64,000 bases of DNA, from NCBI RefSeq assembly GCF_024323335.1, contig NC_066585.1:182112294-182176293 (forward strand), read 5' to 3'. Of this stretch, positions 24,956-39,100 are shown piece by piece. Each line of letters opens with the position of its first letter. The stretch's first letter is position 1. This stretch comes from Lathyrus oleraceus. Its lineage: Eukaryota; Streptophyta; Magnoliopsida; Fabales; Fabaceae. The position numbers were made by a program, and so were the translations under genes. The notes under the pieces were generated by a model, which saw only the letters and a list, made by a program, of their open reading frames with translations, was not told where the DNA came from and made no database searches.

Positions 24956-27900
24956 ATGGTTGCTGGAAGGAATGATGATGCACTTGCGGAGGCATTGACC
25001 CTGTTGGCTGGTGCCATTCTGTAAAGGAATTTTGGTGATCGGGAGAGTGATGCTGATGAGTTTCGTGCTTTGGGGAAGTTCCAGAGGAACAATCTGCCAA
25101 CTTTTGAAGGAGCTCATGAACCTGACAAAGCTCAAGAGTGGTTGAAGGCGATTGAGAAAATATTTTGAGTTATGAACTGTTCAGATGCGCATAAGGTGCA
25201 GTTTGGCACTCATATGCTTGAGAAAGAAGTTAAGGATTGGTGGCGCAAAACTGTTCAGAGGTTTGATGAGGATGGCATTAAAGTGACTTGGGCACTTTTT
25301 CGTGATACTTTTTTGGAGAAGTATTTTCCAGAAGATGTTCGTGGAAAGAAGGAAATTGAATTCCTTGAGTTGAAGCAAGGTAATGGTACCGTAGTTGAGT
25401 ATGCTGCAAAGTTTGAGGAGTTGATCAAATTTTTTCCCTATTACAATACTGCTAATGCTGAGAGATCCAAGTGTCTTAAGTTTATGAATGGCTTGAGACC
25501 TGATATCAAAAAGGTAATGGGTTACCAACAGATTACGAGATTTTCTGAGTTGGTTAACAAGAGTAGGATCTATGATGAGGATAGTCATGAGAGTGCTGCT
25601 CATTACAAGTCCTTGCATGATAAGAAAGGAAAAGGGTAATTCCGAGGGAAGTCGTATGATGGTAAGAAGAAATCTGGTGATGGCAAGAAGCCGAGTGGGG
25701 GAGGATCTCGTACTCCTGTCAAGTGCTTCAGATGTGGTGTTGAGGGACATCGTGCTCCTGAGTGTCCTAAGGGAGATGTGACTTGTTTCAAGTGTGACAA
25801 GCAAGGTCACAAATCTTTTGATTGCAGAGTTGGTTCGAACGTGACTTGTTACAACTGTGGTAAGCAAGGGCACATTAGTACCAAGTGCAACAAGCCGAAG
25901 AAGGAGCAAGCCAAAGGGAAAGTGTTTGCATTGTCCGGTGCTGATACTTATGCTGAGGAGAGATTGATTTGAGGTACATGCTTTACTAATAATATGCCTT
26001 TGATTGCTATTATTGATACCGGTGCGACACATTCTTTTATTTCTTTGGATTGTGCTAAGAGATTGAATCTTGAATTATCTGTTATGCGTGGAAGCATGGT
26101 TATTGATACTCCGACTATGGGTTCAGTGACTACTTCATCTATTTGCTTTAAATGTCTGTTGAATATTTGTGATAAAGATTTTGAAGTTGATTTAGTGTGT
26201 CTTCCATTGAGTCAACTTGATGTTATTTTGGGAATGGATTGGTTGAGGGCCAACCATCTCTATATCAATTGTTTTGCGAAAGCAGTTCTTTTTCTTGAGC
26301 CAGAGAAGGAAGGTGATTTATTCTTGTCTACTCAACAAGTGAATGAATCTGTGCGAGATGGTGCTGAAGTGTTTATGTTGTTGGCAAGTTTGAAGCTTAG
26401 TGAAAATGGAACAATGGGTGAATTTCCAGTTGTTCGTGATTTTCCTGAAGTGTTTCCTGATGAGGTTAGCGATTTTCCGCCTGAACGTGAAGTTGAGTTC
26501 ATGATTGATTTGATTCCTGGTACTAGTCTGATATTGATGGCTCCGTATCGGATGTCACCATCTAAGATGAAAGAGTTGAAGTGTCAACTAGAGGATTTGC
26601 TTGATAAGAGGTTTATTCGTCCGAGTGTGTCACCATGGGGTGCACCTGTCTTGTTAGTTAAGAAGAAAGAAGGTACTATGAGGTTGTGTGTGGATTACAG
26701 ACAACTGAATAAGGTTAGTATCAAGAATAAGTATCCGCTTCCAAGGATTGATGATTTGATGGATCAGTTGGTTGATGCTTGTGTGTTTAGCAAGATCGAT
26801 TTAAGGTCTGGGTATCATCAGATCCGTGTGAAAGCTGAAGATATTCAGAAGACTGCTGTTAGAACAAGGTATGGACACTATGAGTATTCGATGATGCCTT
26901 TCGGTGTGACGAATGCACCTGGTGTATTTATGGAGTACATGAATTGGATTTTTCACAAATATCTCGATAAGTTTGTTGTTGTGTTTATCGATGATATTTT
27001 GATCTACTCGAAGAGTGAAGAGGATCATGCTGAGCATTTGAGGATTGTTTTATCTGTATTGAAAGAGAAGTAGTTGTTTGCTAAACTTTCAAAGTGCGAG
27101 TTTTGGTTGAAGGAAATGAGTTTCCTTAGCCATGTGATCTCTAGTGGTGGTATTTCGGTTTATCCTTCTAAGGTTGATGCTATATCTCAATGGGAAGCGT
27201 CGAAAATTGTGTCTGAGATTCGTAGTTTTCTTGGTTTGGCAAGTTATTATCAAAAGTTTATTGAAGGTTTTTCTAAGTTATCTTTACCGTTAACGCAATT
27301 GACTAGGAAAGGTCAAGCTTTCATTTGGACTGCACAGTGTGAAGCTAGTTTTCAAGAGCTGAAGAGAAGATTGACTATTGCTCCTATTTTGATTTTACCG
27401 AATCCATCAGAACCATCTGTTGTGTATTGTGATGCTTCTTTGATGGGTTTAGGAGGTGTGTTAATGCAGAATCAACAAGTTGTAGCTTATGCTTCAAGGC
27501 AACTCAAAGTGCATGAGAGGAATTATCCGACTCATGATTTGGAATTAGTTGTTATTGTGTTTGTTTTGAAGATTTGGAGACATTATTTGTTTGGGTCAAG
27601 ATTCGATGTGTTTAGTGATCACAAGAGTTTGAAGTATTTGTTCGATCAGAAAGAGTTGAATATGAGGCAAAGGAGATGGTTGGAATTCTTGAAGGATTAT
27701 GATTTTGGTTTGAATTACCATCCTGGCAAAACGAATGTTGTAGCCGACGCTTTGAGTAGGAAATCTTTGCATATGTCGATGTTGATGGTGCGAGAATTGG
27801 ATTTACTTAAACAATTTTGAGATATGAGTTTGGTTTGTGAAGAGACTTCTTTTGGAGTGAAGCTTGGTATGTTCAAGCTTACTAGTGGAATTTTGGATGA

Positions 27901-29317
27901 GATTCGAGAAGGTCAGAAATCTGATTTGGTTTTGGTATATCGATTGACATTAATCAATCAAGGTAAAGGTGGTGATTTTCGGATTGATGAGAATGGTATC
28001 ATGAGATGTCATGATAGAGTTTGTGTTCCCGATGTTTCGGATATGAGAAAGAGGATTCTTGATGAAGGACATCGTAGTGGTTTGAGTATTCATCCTCGTG
28101 CTACTAAGATGTATCAAGATTTGAGGAAATTGTTTTGGTGGCCTGGTATGAAGAAAAAGATTACGAAATTTGTGTATTCGTGTTTGATTTGTCAGAAATC
28201 GAAGATTGAGCATCAGAAGCCGTCTGGTTTGTTATAACCGTTATCTATTCCTGAATGGAAATGGGATGGTATTTCTATGGATTTTTTTTCTGGTTTACCT
28301 AGGACTCCGAGTAATTGTGAAGCTATTTGGGTTATTGTGGACAGGTTGACGAAATCTACTCACTTTATTCTGATTAGAATGGATTATCCGATTGAGAGGC
28401 TTGCATAGTTGTATATTGAGAAAATTGTCAATTTGCATGGTATTCCGTCTAGCATTATGTCAGATAGGGATGCAAGGTTTACTTCGAGATTTTAGGAAGG
28501 TTTGCAACGTGCTTTAGGTACAAAGTTGTGTTTGAGTTTTGCTTATCATCCGCAGACAGATGGTCAGACTGAGAGGACGATTCAGTTGCTTGAGGATCTT
28601 TTGAGAGCTTGTGTTTTGGAACAGGGAGGTACTTGGGATAGTTATTTGCCTTTGATTGAGTTTACCTACAACAATAGTTTTCATTCGAGTATTGGTATGG
28701 CTCCGTTTGAAGCTTTGTATGGTAGAAGGTGTAGGACGCCTTTGTGTTGGTACGAATATGGAGAGTGTGTTGTGGTTGGACCTGAGATAGTTCAATAGAC
28801 TACTGATAAGATTAAGATGATCAGAGAGAAGATGAAGGTTTCTCATAGACGTCAGAAGAGTTACCATGACAAGAGAAGGAAAGCGCTTGAGTTTGAGGTA
28901 GATGATCATGTGTTTTTAAGAGTTACTCCGGTAACGAGTGTTGGTAGAGCATTGAAATCACGTAAGTTGACGCCGGGTTTAATTAGTCAGTATCAGATTT
29001 CCGAGAAAGTAGGTGATGTGGCTTATCGAATTACGTTGCCGCCGTCACTTGCTAATCTCCATGATGTGTTTCACGTGTCTCAATTGAGGAGATACATTGT
29101 GGATCCTTCGCATGTTGTCCAATTAAACGATGTTGAGGTTAGAGATAATTTGATCGTGGAGACATTACCTATGCATATAGAAGATGGAGAGGTGAAACAA
29201 CTCCATGGTAAAGAGATCGCTTTGGTGAAAGTCGTTTGGGGAGGACCGGTTGGTGGAAATGTGACGTGGGAGCTTGAGAGTCAGATGAGGGATTCATATC
29301 CTGAGTTGTTTGCTTGA
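24956..29317 (+). pseudogene. Tekay gag-pol polyprotein with chromodomain, one frame with ten in-frame stops
   Basis: The frame holds from ATG 24956 to TGA 29317 (1,454 codons) with no indel. Stops lie at 25022, 25166, 25637, 25970, 27071, 27818, 28235, 28406, 28493 and 28796. Gag carries KDWWRKTVQRF, EFLELKQGNGTVVEYAAKF and three CCHC knuckles (25724, 25784, 25847). Protease is [11 protein letters not shown] (26015). RT has [25 protein letters not shown] and catalytic FIDD (26984-26995). RNase H begins [14 protein letters not shown] and ends [12 protein letters not shown]. Integrase shows a HHCC region ending CLICQKSK, Asp in SMDFFSG, SDRDARF and TERTIQLLEDLL. The C-terminal LHGKEIALVKVVWGG with VTWELESQMRDSYPELF is a chromodomain, which directs chromovirus integration to heterochromatin. 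Confidence 0.95.
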
Positions 29318-29344
29318 GGTAATTTTTTAGGACGAAAATATTTC

Positions 29345-29358
29345 AAGTGGGGGAGAGT
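29345..29358 (+). other. Polypurine tract of the Tekay element
   Basis: AAGTGGGGGAGAGT lies directly before the 3' LTR. Confidence 0.88.
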
Positions 29359-30905
<1,547 letters not shown>

Positions 30906-31180
30906 TGTAGCGGTGTATTCGTCACTTTATGATTTATTGATTAAACCAAAAGCAAAGCATACAAAGAATCGAGTCGCCACCGCACTTTTATTTATCCAAA
31001 GGAATGGCTAAAAAGCGAACAAAAGCCTAAGAAGTTTTACACATAGAAAACCAATGAAAAGATCAGAGATCTGGGTAAGGGGTTAATTACGCAATGGGAA
31101 GGTGTTAGGCACCCAAAACGTCCTAGGTACTCCTAGGGAGCCCTTTTCACAACTTGTTGTATGAAATGTTATTTGCTTAT
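30906..31180 (-). repeat. Ogre-A 3' LTR, terminal U5 part
   Basis: This 275 bp begins TGTAGCGGTG and includes GAGTCGCCACCGCAC, homologous to AGAGCCGCCACCGTGCG in the Ogre-B LTR. The LTR continues at 49874. Confidence 0.88.
31176..31180. repeat. Target-site duplication CTTAT of Ogre-B (left)
   Basis: CTTAT precedes TGTCGCATCC at 31181. The partner copy follows GGTGTTACA at 49869-49873. Confidence 0.93.
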
Positions 31181-34126
31181 TGTCGCATCCATGAAAAACA
31201 ACCGGCGAGCTAGAACAAAACAACACAGAGCCGCCACCGTGCGTTATTTATCCCAAAGAGGGAAAGGAAACGCTCGAAGTAAACCTAGAAAAGACATGAT
31301 CTCGCAACCAAAGAGAATGGGATCGGGAGTCGGTTATGCGAAGGGAAGGTATTAGCACCCCTACGCATCCGTCGTACTCGACGGGATCCACGCTCAAAAG
31401 ATAGGAAAAGGTTGCTAAAACAAAACATCACACACACACACTGAAGACAACACAAGTGGAGGAAGAGGGGAGAGGGCTCGCTAGGACATCGCATCTTATG
31501 CCTACGTATCTCATCTGGAATGAGAATCAGAGCTGCCGTAGTTCGGCTCACGCACGCCGAAATAAAACACACGCACAGACGTTGAGACGTCAAAACAAAC
31601 AGGCAAACATGGAAACCGAATGCCAATCGCTGGACTTACATCAGACTCCGAACCAAACAAACCCACACTGGAAACCAAATGCCATTTGATGGACTTATAT
31701 TGGACTCCAAGCACACAACAAGAGGATACGGAATGCCAATCGCTGGGCTTACATCCATCTCCTAACACACAAGAAGGTTAACACACAAACAAGTTACTAA
31801 GGAGTCTGGCACTCGAGCCTAGCAACTTTCAAGCAAACAAACAAAAAAGAAAAAGGGTGCCCGGAGAGATCTCGTACGACCTCCTGCCTACGTACCTCAT
31901 CTGGTATGAGGATCAGGGCAACGTAGTTCCCCTTAACAGGGGAGAAACTTTCTCCTAACCAGGGACTGGGAAATGACCAACTAGAAGGGAGACTGACTCG
32001 AGCCTAATAGTTATCATGTATTCCACAATGGTCCTAGGTTGAGTTTTCTACCTAACTTGCACAGGCAGCAAGCTAATCCTAAACAGGCAAAGCAAAGCAT
32101 GCAAGCATAATCAAAACAAAGCAAACATACACAATTAGCACACACTATATACAAACAAAGTGGGCTCACACAAGGGTTAGGCTGCAAAAGCAAGCCAACT
32201 GTATCAGGGTGATGTTAGCTCTTAACCCTAACATTGAGAGTTAGGGTGAAGCAGATGAAATAGGAAGTGAGGGGTGTGCCTCATAGCTCTTATCCCTGGC
32301 CTGGGAGAGCTTTAGACAAAGGAAGTGTGGGTTCAGAAAGTGGGAACCCTTCTACACTTATGACTGACTCAACATGGATCTTGGGTTAATGTCCACAATG
32401 CATCAACATCAGTTGTGTGAGCAAAGGGATGACTCAACTGAATAGCAGGAGATGGATTGCACATCTCTTGTATCTGCCAATTGCCTTATTCAAGGTCTTT
32501 TCCTGCTTGGGGACAAAGATAAACAAGCACAAACATTGCCTCTTAAGGAGGACTTCAGACAGGTGCCTGACCAAATAACAGGCCAGGTCTTCCAGACTAC
32601 ATGGAGTTAGTGAGTTCTATACCTCAATTGGTTAAGCAACCAAGCAACAGCAAAAGCAAGTTCACAATGAACTATAGCAACTAATGTACCTGAAAACAAT
32701 CTAACATAATCAGTACACAGCTCAAACAGTCAAACAGATAGTTATAAGTCAACAGTTAACTGTACACAAGCAATGCATCAAGCAAAGCACAAGCCAATGC
32801 TCAACACAAATGACTTAGAAGCCACCTACAAAACAAACTTAATGTTAATCAACATCAATCAAATAAGCAACTCAAGCCATGTGAATCAATTCCTCAATGC
32901 CATATGCTTCTTAACCTGCAAACCAAGCTCAAACATGAGAAGCAAACCCCTAGGACAAGGCCTAGGGTCAAAGAGGGAGAAATAATTCAAAACAGAACAT
33001 GAAACTTGGCACAAATCAAGTTCAAACAAATTAGAACAATGTCCAAGTGGTCTCACATTCATATCATACACCAATTTCATTTCACAAGGCATCTAAAGCA
33101 AAACATGCAAGTTCAAAGCTCATTGGACCAAACAGAATGAATCAATCCAAACTAACTCAAAAATAATTCAATAAATCTCAAGAAAAATCATGGCTAAATA
33201 GCACTCATAACATGATCATCACACCAAATTTCAAGTCATTTGAACAAGTGGAAGCAAGTCAATTAAAATCCATAATTCAAAGCATGCTCAAACAAGCTCA
33301 AACAAGGCACAAATTCATGCATCAACTTCAAGCAAGCACAAAACAGAATTGGCACAAGATAAATGGATCACACCAAAGCCATAGCAAACTTAAAGGTGTC
33401 TAGAACACATGTGAAAAATTTCAGGTCCATCCAATAAACATCAAGAATTTCACAAATCATATAAGATCATGACTCACAAAAATTCCACAATTGGTCAAAC
33501 AGAAAGGAAATTCTCCAACAAATTGGAAATGCACTCAAAAATTCTACAGAAATTCACACTCAACCTTAACATCTAGAAGAATCAACATGCTAAAATTCAG
33601 ATTAATTGGCATAGAATTGGCATGGCAAATAAAATCAGGAAGTCAAGAAAGTAAAGGTGTGACACAAATTGTCACACCTACATTCATCATAGCATATCTC
33701 CACAACCAGAAATGATAAAATCACAAACTCTATACCAAAAAATCCCTACAGGTGTCTAGTTTACACATGCAAAATTTTAGCCTCATTGGATTAAGCATCA
33801 TCATTTCATGAAAGAAAAGGCAAGCAAGGTGCAAGCAAACACATGTTCACATAAACCCTAGGCAACATTAAAAACCACACGTGCACAATTTTTGTAAAAA
33901 TCACCATAAAAGAGTAGAGATTACAAGGATCATTGCACAAAAAAATCTCATGTGAATTGGATCATTATTTTGACAGTTATGAATTTTTTAATGTGGAGAA
34001 AAATTAAAAAAACATGGAAAACATACATGAATGGCAAGGCATAATATGGAAAAAAAATGGAATAAGGCAAAATGTGAAAGTGCTTTGGTCCAGGCTCGAA
34101 CCGGCGAGCAATTAAAACGAGCGCGC

Positions 34127-34157
34127 CACTTAATGAAACGCACCGTTTCATTAAGTG
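34127..34157. repeat. Perfect inverted repeat in Ogre-B LTR
   Basis: CACTTAATGAAACG and its exact complement are separated by CAC. The same structure is present at 47816-47846 in the other LTR. Confidence 0.9.
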
Positions 34158-34919
34158 CTGTGGCAAGGCGCTATTGGCTGCATGGGACAGAAACCACAAA
34201 AAGCATGCAAAACAAGCTTGAACAAGATCAAAACACGCCTGGAAATGAGTTCATCATCACCTTCATACAGTTCATCATAAACCCTAGGCTCAAGAACAAA
34301 TCGTTTCAGAAATTAACAAGACCTATATCATTAGAATCCTTTTTCAACGTACATCACGAATCTCAAATCAATTTGGCCTAATTCTTCCTAGTTCCAAAGT
34401 TTCGAAGGAAAACATATTCACACATGAAACTTCTAATCCACATAACTTTCTCATTTCAGCATGAAAATCAATGATTCCAATTGCAGTTTACTCTACTAAG
34501 AAAGATCTACCAAAAGCATGCATTAATTTCAAGAATTATGATGCTCGAAAACTGACCTTGATTGGATGACAGAGTTGAAATAGGTTGTTTCAGGCCTTGG
34601 CAAGCAAAAACAGCAAATCGTCAGCTCTCATATGCATGAATGAAGCAAGGTTTGAGTGTTGATTGTGCACGAGAAGTCCAGAAAATCAAACTGCCATGGA
34701 TGAACACACTTGCAACAGTTCCAAATTCAGCACCAAATCCTTCGAATCTTGCTACAATTCAACTCAATTATGCCTCTTGATGATGATTTGATCAAGGAAA
34801 TAGCAAGACTTATGAAAAAAAATGGAGAAAAGTTGAGAGAAGAAGTTGAAGAATTTTTGGATTTCTAGATCTAGATCTCAATTTTGTTATGATTAATCAG
34901 AAAACAGTTATGATTATGG

Positions 34920-34926
34920 TTTTATA
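34920..34926 (-). promoter_or_regulatory. Putative TATA box of the Ogre-B 3' LTR
   Basis: The - strand reads ATATAAAACC at 34927-34918. It lies about 1.25 kb from the U3 end, a plausible site for the LTR promoter, and is conserved in the 5' LTR near 48610. Confidence 0.5.
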
Positions 34927-36180
34927 TGTGATGCTAATGATGTTCACTAATCATGATTAGGCAAAATGCAAAGATTAGTGAAATTGGAAATTTTGGTGCA
35001 CATTAGCAAATCCACCCTTATGTGCTCATACCAATGCAACAGTGCAATTTTCTGTTTTGGATCAATTGGAAATGTGGTTTCTAGGCCAAGGCAAGTGGAA
35101 TTGAATGAATACCAAGCATAAATTTCAAACTTGATTTTTCCCTCCAATTTTCAAATGAAGTTCACATGAAAAGTCCAATTTTTTTTGTGAGGAGAATTCA
35201 TGAATTATGATGCTTGAATTGGATAACTCATATCAAGAGTGAAATGTTGCAAAAAGTCCCACTTCATTTGGCCTTGTGGTTCAAAAGTTATGCACTCTTG
35301 AAATTCAAAATTTCTTGACCATGATTTGATCATAACTTGCCAACCACACATGAGAAATGGGTGTTCTAGGACTTTTTGGAAATGGGAGAACAAGATCTAC
35401 AACTTTCATGTTGGACAAAATTTCATTTGAAGCATTTTTGGACATGTAATTTTAAGGAGAAGACCTTTCCATTTTTGGCAATTTTGAATTACAAATCACT
35501 TTCTATTTTTGGAAAGTTTTCATCTGACTTTATTTTCTTCATTGTTGATGATTGAAATGTCAAATGAAACTTGTTTGGACATGAATGAAGTGTCTCTAAC
35601 CCTCTCCCACCTCCAAATCCATCAGTTGACCTTTGGTTGACTTTTGTGGACTGATAGATGAATTGGCTATGCACTGATGAACTTGAGCCTCAAACTCCTG
35701 ATGAAATGGCTCAAACATGAAACCCTAGCTTCCACAAGATCATTAAAACCATGTGATGATCTCTCATCTCAATGAAGACCTCATCTCCTTGACAAGCCCT
35801 GATTGGCACAATGCATATGATTAGGGTTGACCAGAGGTCAAAACCCTAATCCCAAGGAAAATGATCAAGCACAATGAAACCCTTGGTGATGACAAGACCA
35901 TGATGATGATGTACCATTTCAACCAAGATAATGATCAATCTCCTTGAGGAACCAAGAAACCCTAATTTGAAGTACCAACCCTCAAATGATTAGTGATCAA
36001 TTCATGAGACCCTCAGGCATGAATCTTTTAACCCTTTTATCTTCTGAGAAAGACCTAGGAGGATGACTTGCTTATTGTGGCCACATGATATATAAAGATG
36101 CAATGACTAATGACCTAAAAAATGAAATGCAATATGCTCAGCTAGTCCCAAGAGAGGAAGGCAAATTTTGAGGTGTTACA

Positions 36181-36192
36181 GCTGCCCCTATT
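36181..36192 (-). other. Polypurine tract of Ogre-B
   Basis: The - strand reads AATAGGGGCAGC next to the 3' LTR. The Ogre-A counterpart is AAATAGGGGCATC. Confidence 0.8.
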
Positions 36193-39100
36193 CAATCCAC
36201 TGTGAACCTGTCGATATGAATAGCCTCGGCTTTCAGATGATCAGGATGAAGAGTGATTGAATACCAAGAACAGACGAACAATTTGCACTCTGATGGGAAA
36301 TAATTAACAATGCCTGTCAGAATCGGCAAAGAAGCAATCTTAAAAGAAGAACCTGTCTGGTACGGAGAAAGTCGGTCGGAATACCGAAACAGCAACGTCG
36401 ACCTGGATACCGAAATAAATGGTAACACAGGGATAACCATGGCCTGAACACCACCTATCCGCTGGGGATTATTATTACTATTTTTTTACTTTTTCTTGAA
36501 CCCCGGAACTTTCTGATTGATAATCTTCTTTTCTTTTGCTTTTCTTGAACCCCGAACAAGTACTTTTCTTTCGCGCAGATGATCCCTGATCACCGCAGTT
36601 GAACCCCGACAACTTCATAGTAGTCTTGTTTGCCAAATAATGAACCCCGCTCTCCATTTGAACCCCAGTCGCCTGACGATAACTTGTGATCGCCATTGTG
36701 AACCCCGTTCTCCAGAAAACACCCTGTGTCTCCCTTTCTCCATTTGGACCCCGTTCTCCTTTTCTTGTGATAATTCCGTTGGCAATGTCGGAAATAAACA
36801 CCAAAACACCACTCTGATGGCGACATATCAGAGGACACTCGACCAGACATTGACTGATGACTGGGAAGAAACTCGACGTTTACTTGACATCGAACAATGA
36901 TGTTTACTTGACACCAAAGAAAACTCGACCAGACATTGACCAACGACTGGGAGGGAACTCGACGTTTACTGGACATCGAACAATGATGTTTACTTGACAC
37001 CAAAGAAAACTCGACCAGACATTAACCAATGACTGGGAGGGAACTCGACGTTTACTGGACATCGAACAATGATGTTTACTTGACACCAAAGAAAACTCGA
37101 CCAGACATTAACCAATGATTGGGAGGGAACTCGACGTTTACTGGACATCGAACAATGATGTTTACTTGACACCAAAGAAAACTCGACCAGACATTAACCA
37201 ATGTCTGGGAGGGAACTCGACGTTTACTGGACATCGAACAATGATGTTTACTGACACCAAAGAAAACTCGACCAGACATTAACCAATGACTGGGAGGGAA
37301 CTCGACGTTTACTGGACATCGAACAATGATGTTTACTTGACACCAAAGAAAACTCGACCAGACATTGACCAATGACTGGGAGGGAACTCGACGTTTACTG
37401 GACATCGAACAATGATGTTTACTGACACCAAAGGAAACTCGACCAGACATTAACCAACGACTGGGAGGGAACTCGACGTTTACTTGACATCGAACAATGA
37501 TGTTTACTGACACCAAAGAAAGGATATTACAGGGATCGACATGACACTTACTGGTATCGCAGGGATGACATCCACATGTCAAAACCAGGCAGACGCTTGC
37601 CGTGGACTAACTGGGGAATGCTGTTGATCCAGAATCATGAGGCTGAACTCCTCAAAGTAACACCTTCCAACTTCCATCTCGCACGACAAAAATCTTCCTC
37701 CAATATCGCACTACCGGGGGGAAATACCATTGACCCAACGTCACAATGCTGAACTCCACAGAGTAACATCTTCACCATCTGGCGAAACTGAATCTCAAGC
37801 GGTAACCACGGCTCGAGTCGCGCTGATCGCGATCTACATTTCCATCTCTGTCCGACGGAAAAGTTTCCTCCAGTATCGTACTACCGGGGAACACTGTTGA
37901 TCGGATGTCATGATGCTAAACTCCTCAGAGTAACATCTTCACCATCCGGCGAAACCCATTCTTGGATGGTAACCACGGCTTGGGGTTAACTTAAACTTGC
38001 AATGCTGATGTTGATCTTCCAACCAGCGAAACCACCTCTCAAATGGTAACCACGGCTTGAGTAGCACCTTCACCCACTGGCGAAACCAAATCTCAAACGG
38101 TAACCTCGGCTTGAGACTAGCTGATGCTTGTAATGATGATGCATGATGATTTTTAGCGCAATGCTCCATAATTATGGAAATGCTACGCAATTTATTATGC
38201 AGTATGCTATGATCTCCTAAATGATGCATGCATAAAAGGTATCCTCCCTTAAGGGACTCTTCTGGGGAGCTCGAGGCACTTTGCTGAGGAACTCGATAAC
38301 ACTCCGATCTCTACCCTGCTGGGGAATAGCACTGCTGCTGGGAAAAAGGCAACCCTTGTTAGGGAAAAACCTCCTCTGCACCTGATCCTCTTGGGGACAT
38401 CGCTGGGGAAGAATCCACCAACGTACTCTGTGGGGAAACAACTGTCTTTGACTCGCTGGGGATACAACAACCCCGACTCTGCTTGGGAAACCACCACCCA
38501 CAGATACCTCCGCTGGGAAACAGCAAACTTTCGGGCATGGCTGCTGAGGAAACATCGATCTACAACCTGCTGGGGAGATAACCATCCCGACCCTGCTAAG
38601 GAAAACACAGACCTTGAATCTGCTGGGGAGATAACAATCCCACCTCGGCTTGGGGAGATGAGGAAAGTCAGGTACTGAACACCCGTCGACTCGTCGAACC
38701 CTTGGCATTCACCGTCCAAATCCACTATCAGCTTTCCAATTTTGAGAACTCCCAGACTCGTCTGGACTTTTCTGATTCATCACCTTGTATTCCTGACGTC
38801 TCCGTACTCCACGGCTATCGAACTCCTGGGATTCATACAAACTTTTCAATCTCAGACTTTGAAGAGTCTTCTTGATTAATATCCAGGATCGTCGTACGTC
38901 TCTCGTCGTCTTTTCACCATTCCTCAATTCATTCGTCCCTGATTGGACTCCGTGGGGATCTTTTGTCAAAAGGCTTCCACATCACAACCTGCAAGTGAGT
39001 GAAAACATCTAACAACACCTGCAAAAGAGATCGTTAGATAAAACGTGCCCCAGGCGTGTCAAGATTTCAACACTTGGGTCACTCAACCTTCCGAATAAGA

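Larger units (their letters stand above)
31181..36180 (-). repeat. 3' LTR of Ogre-B (complete, 5,000 bp)
   Basis: It is bounded by TGTCGCATCC and GAGGTGTTACA. It includes a - strand TATA box at 34920-34926, a 14-bp-arm hairpin at 34127-34157, a B-box-like motif at 34093-34102 and three copies of a roughly 56-bp repeat around GCCAATCGCTGG (31615-31770). The short ORFs repeated in both LTRs have no recognisable domains. Confidence 0.95.

Noticed and set aside
24674..26032. Long antisense frames opposite Tekay gag
   Set aside because: They are shadows of the + strand gag-pol frame with no independent domain.
31285..31768. Frames repeated in both Ogre-B LTRs (also 44898-45459 and the pairs near 32773 and 46464)
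   Set aside because: Duplication is due to LTR identity. They lack domains and occur on both strands.
32225..32247. CCCTAA/TTAGGG as an interstitial telomere array
   Set aside because: There is a single unit per arm, not a telomeric repeat array. It is kept only as a conserved stem.
36904..37582. Repeat array considered as CRISPR or a repeat protein gene
   Set aside because: The units are contiguous with no unique spacers, the host is a plant, and the peptide is a by-product of an 86-bp minisatellite in an untranslated region.
38217..38725. Two overlapping frames of about 160 codons on the - strand
   Set aside because: They fall in the repetitive Ogre-B 3' UTR, overlap each other, and consist of variants of the CTGCTGGGGAA module.
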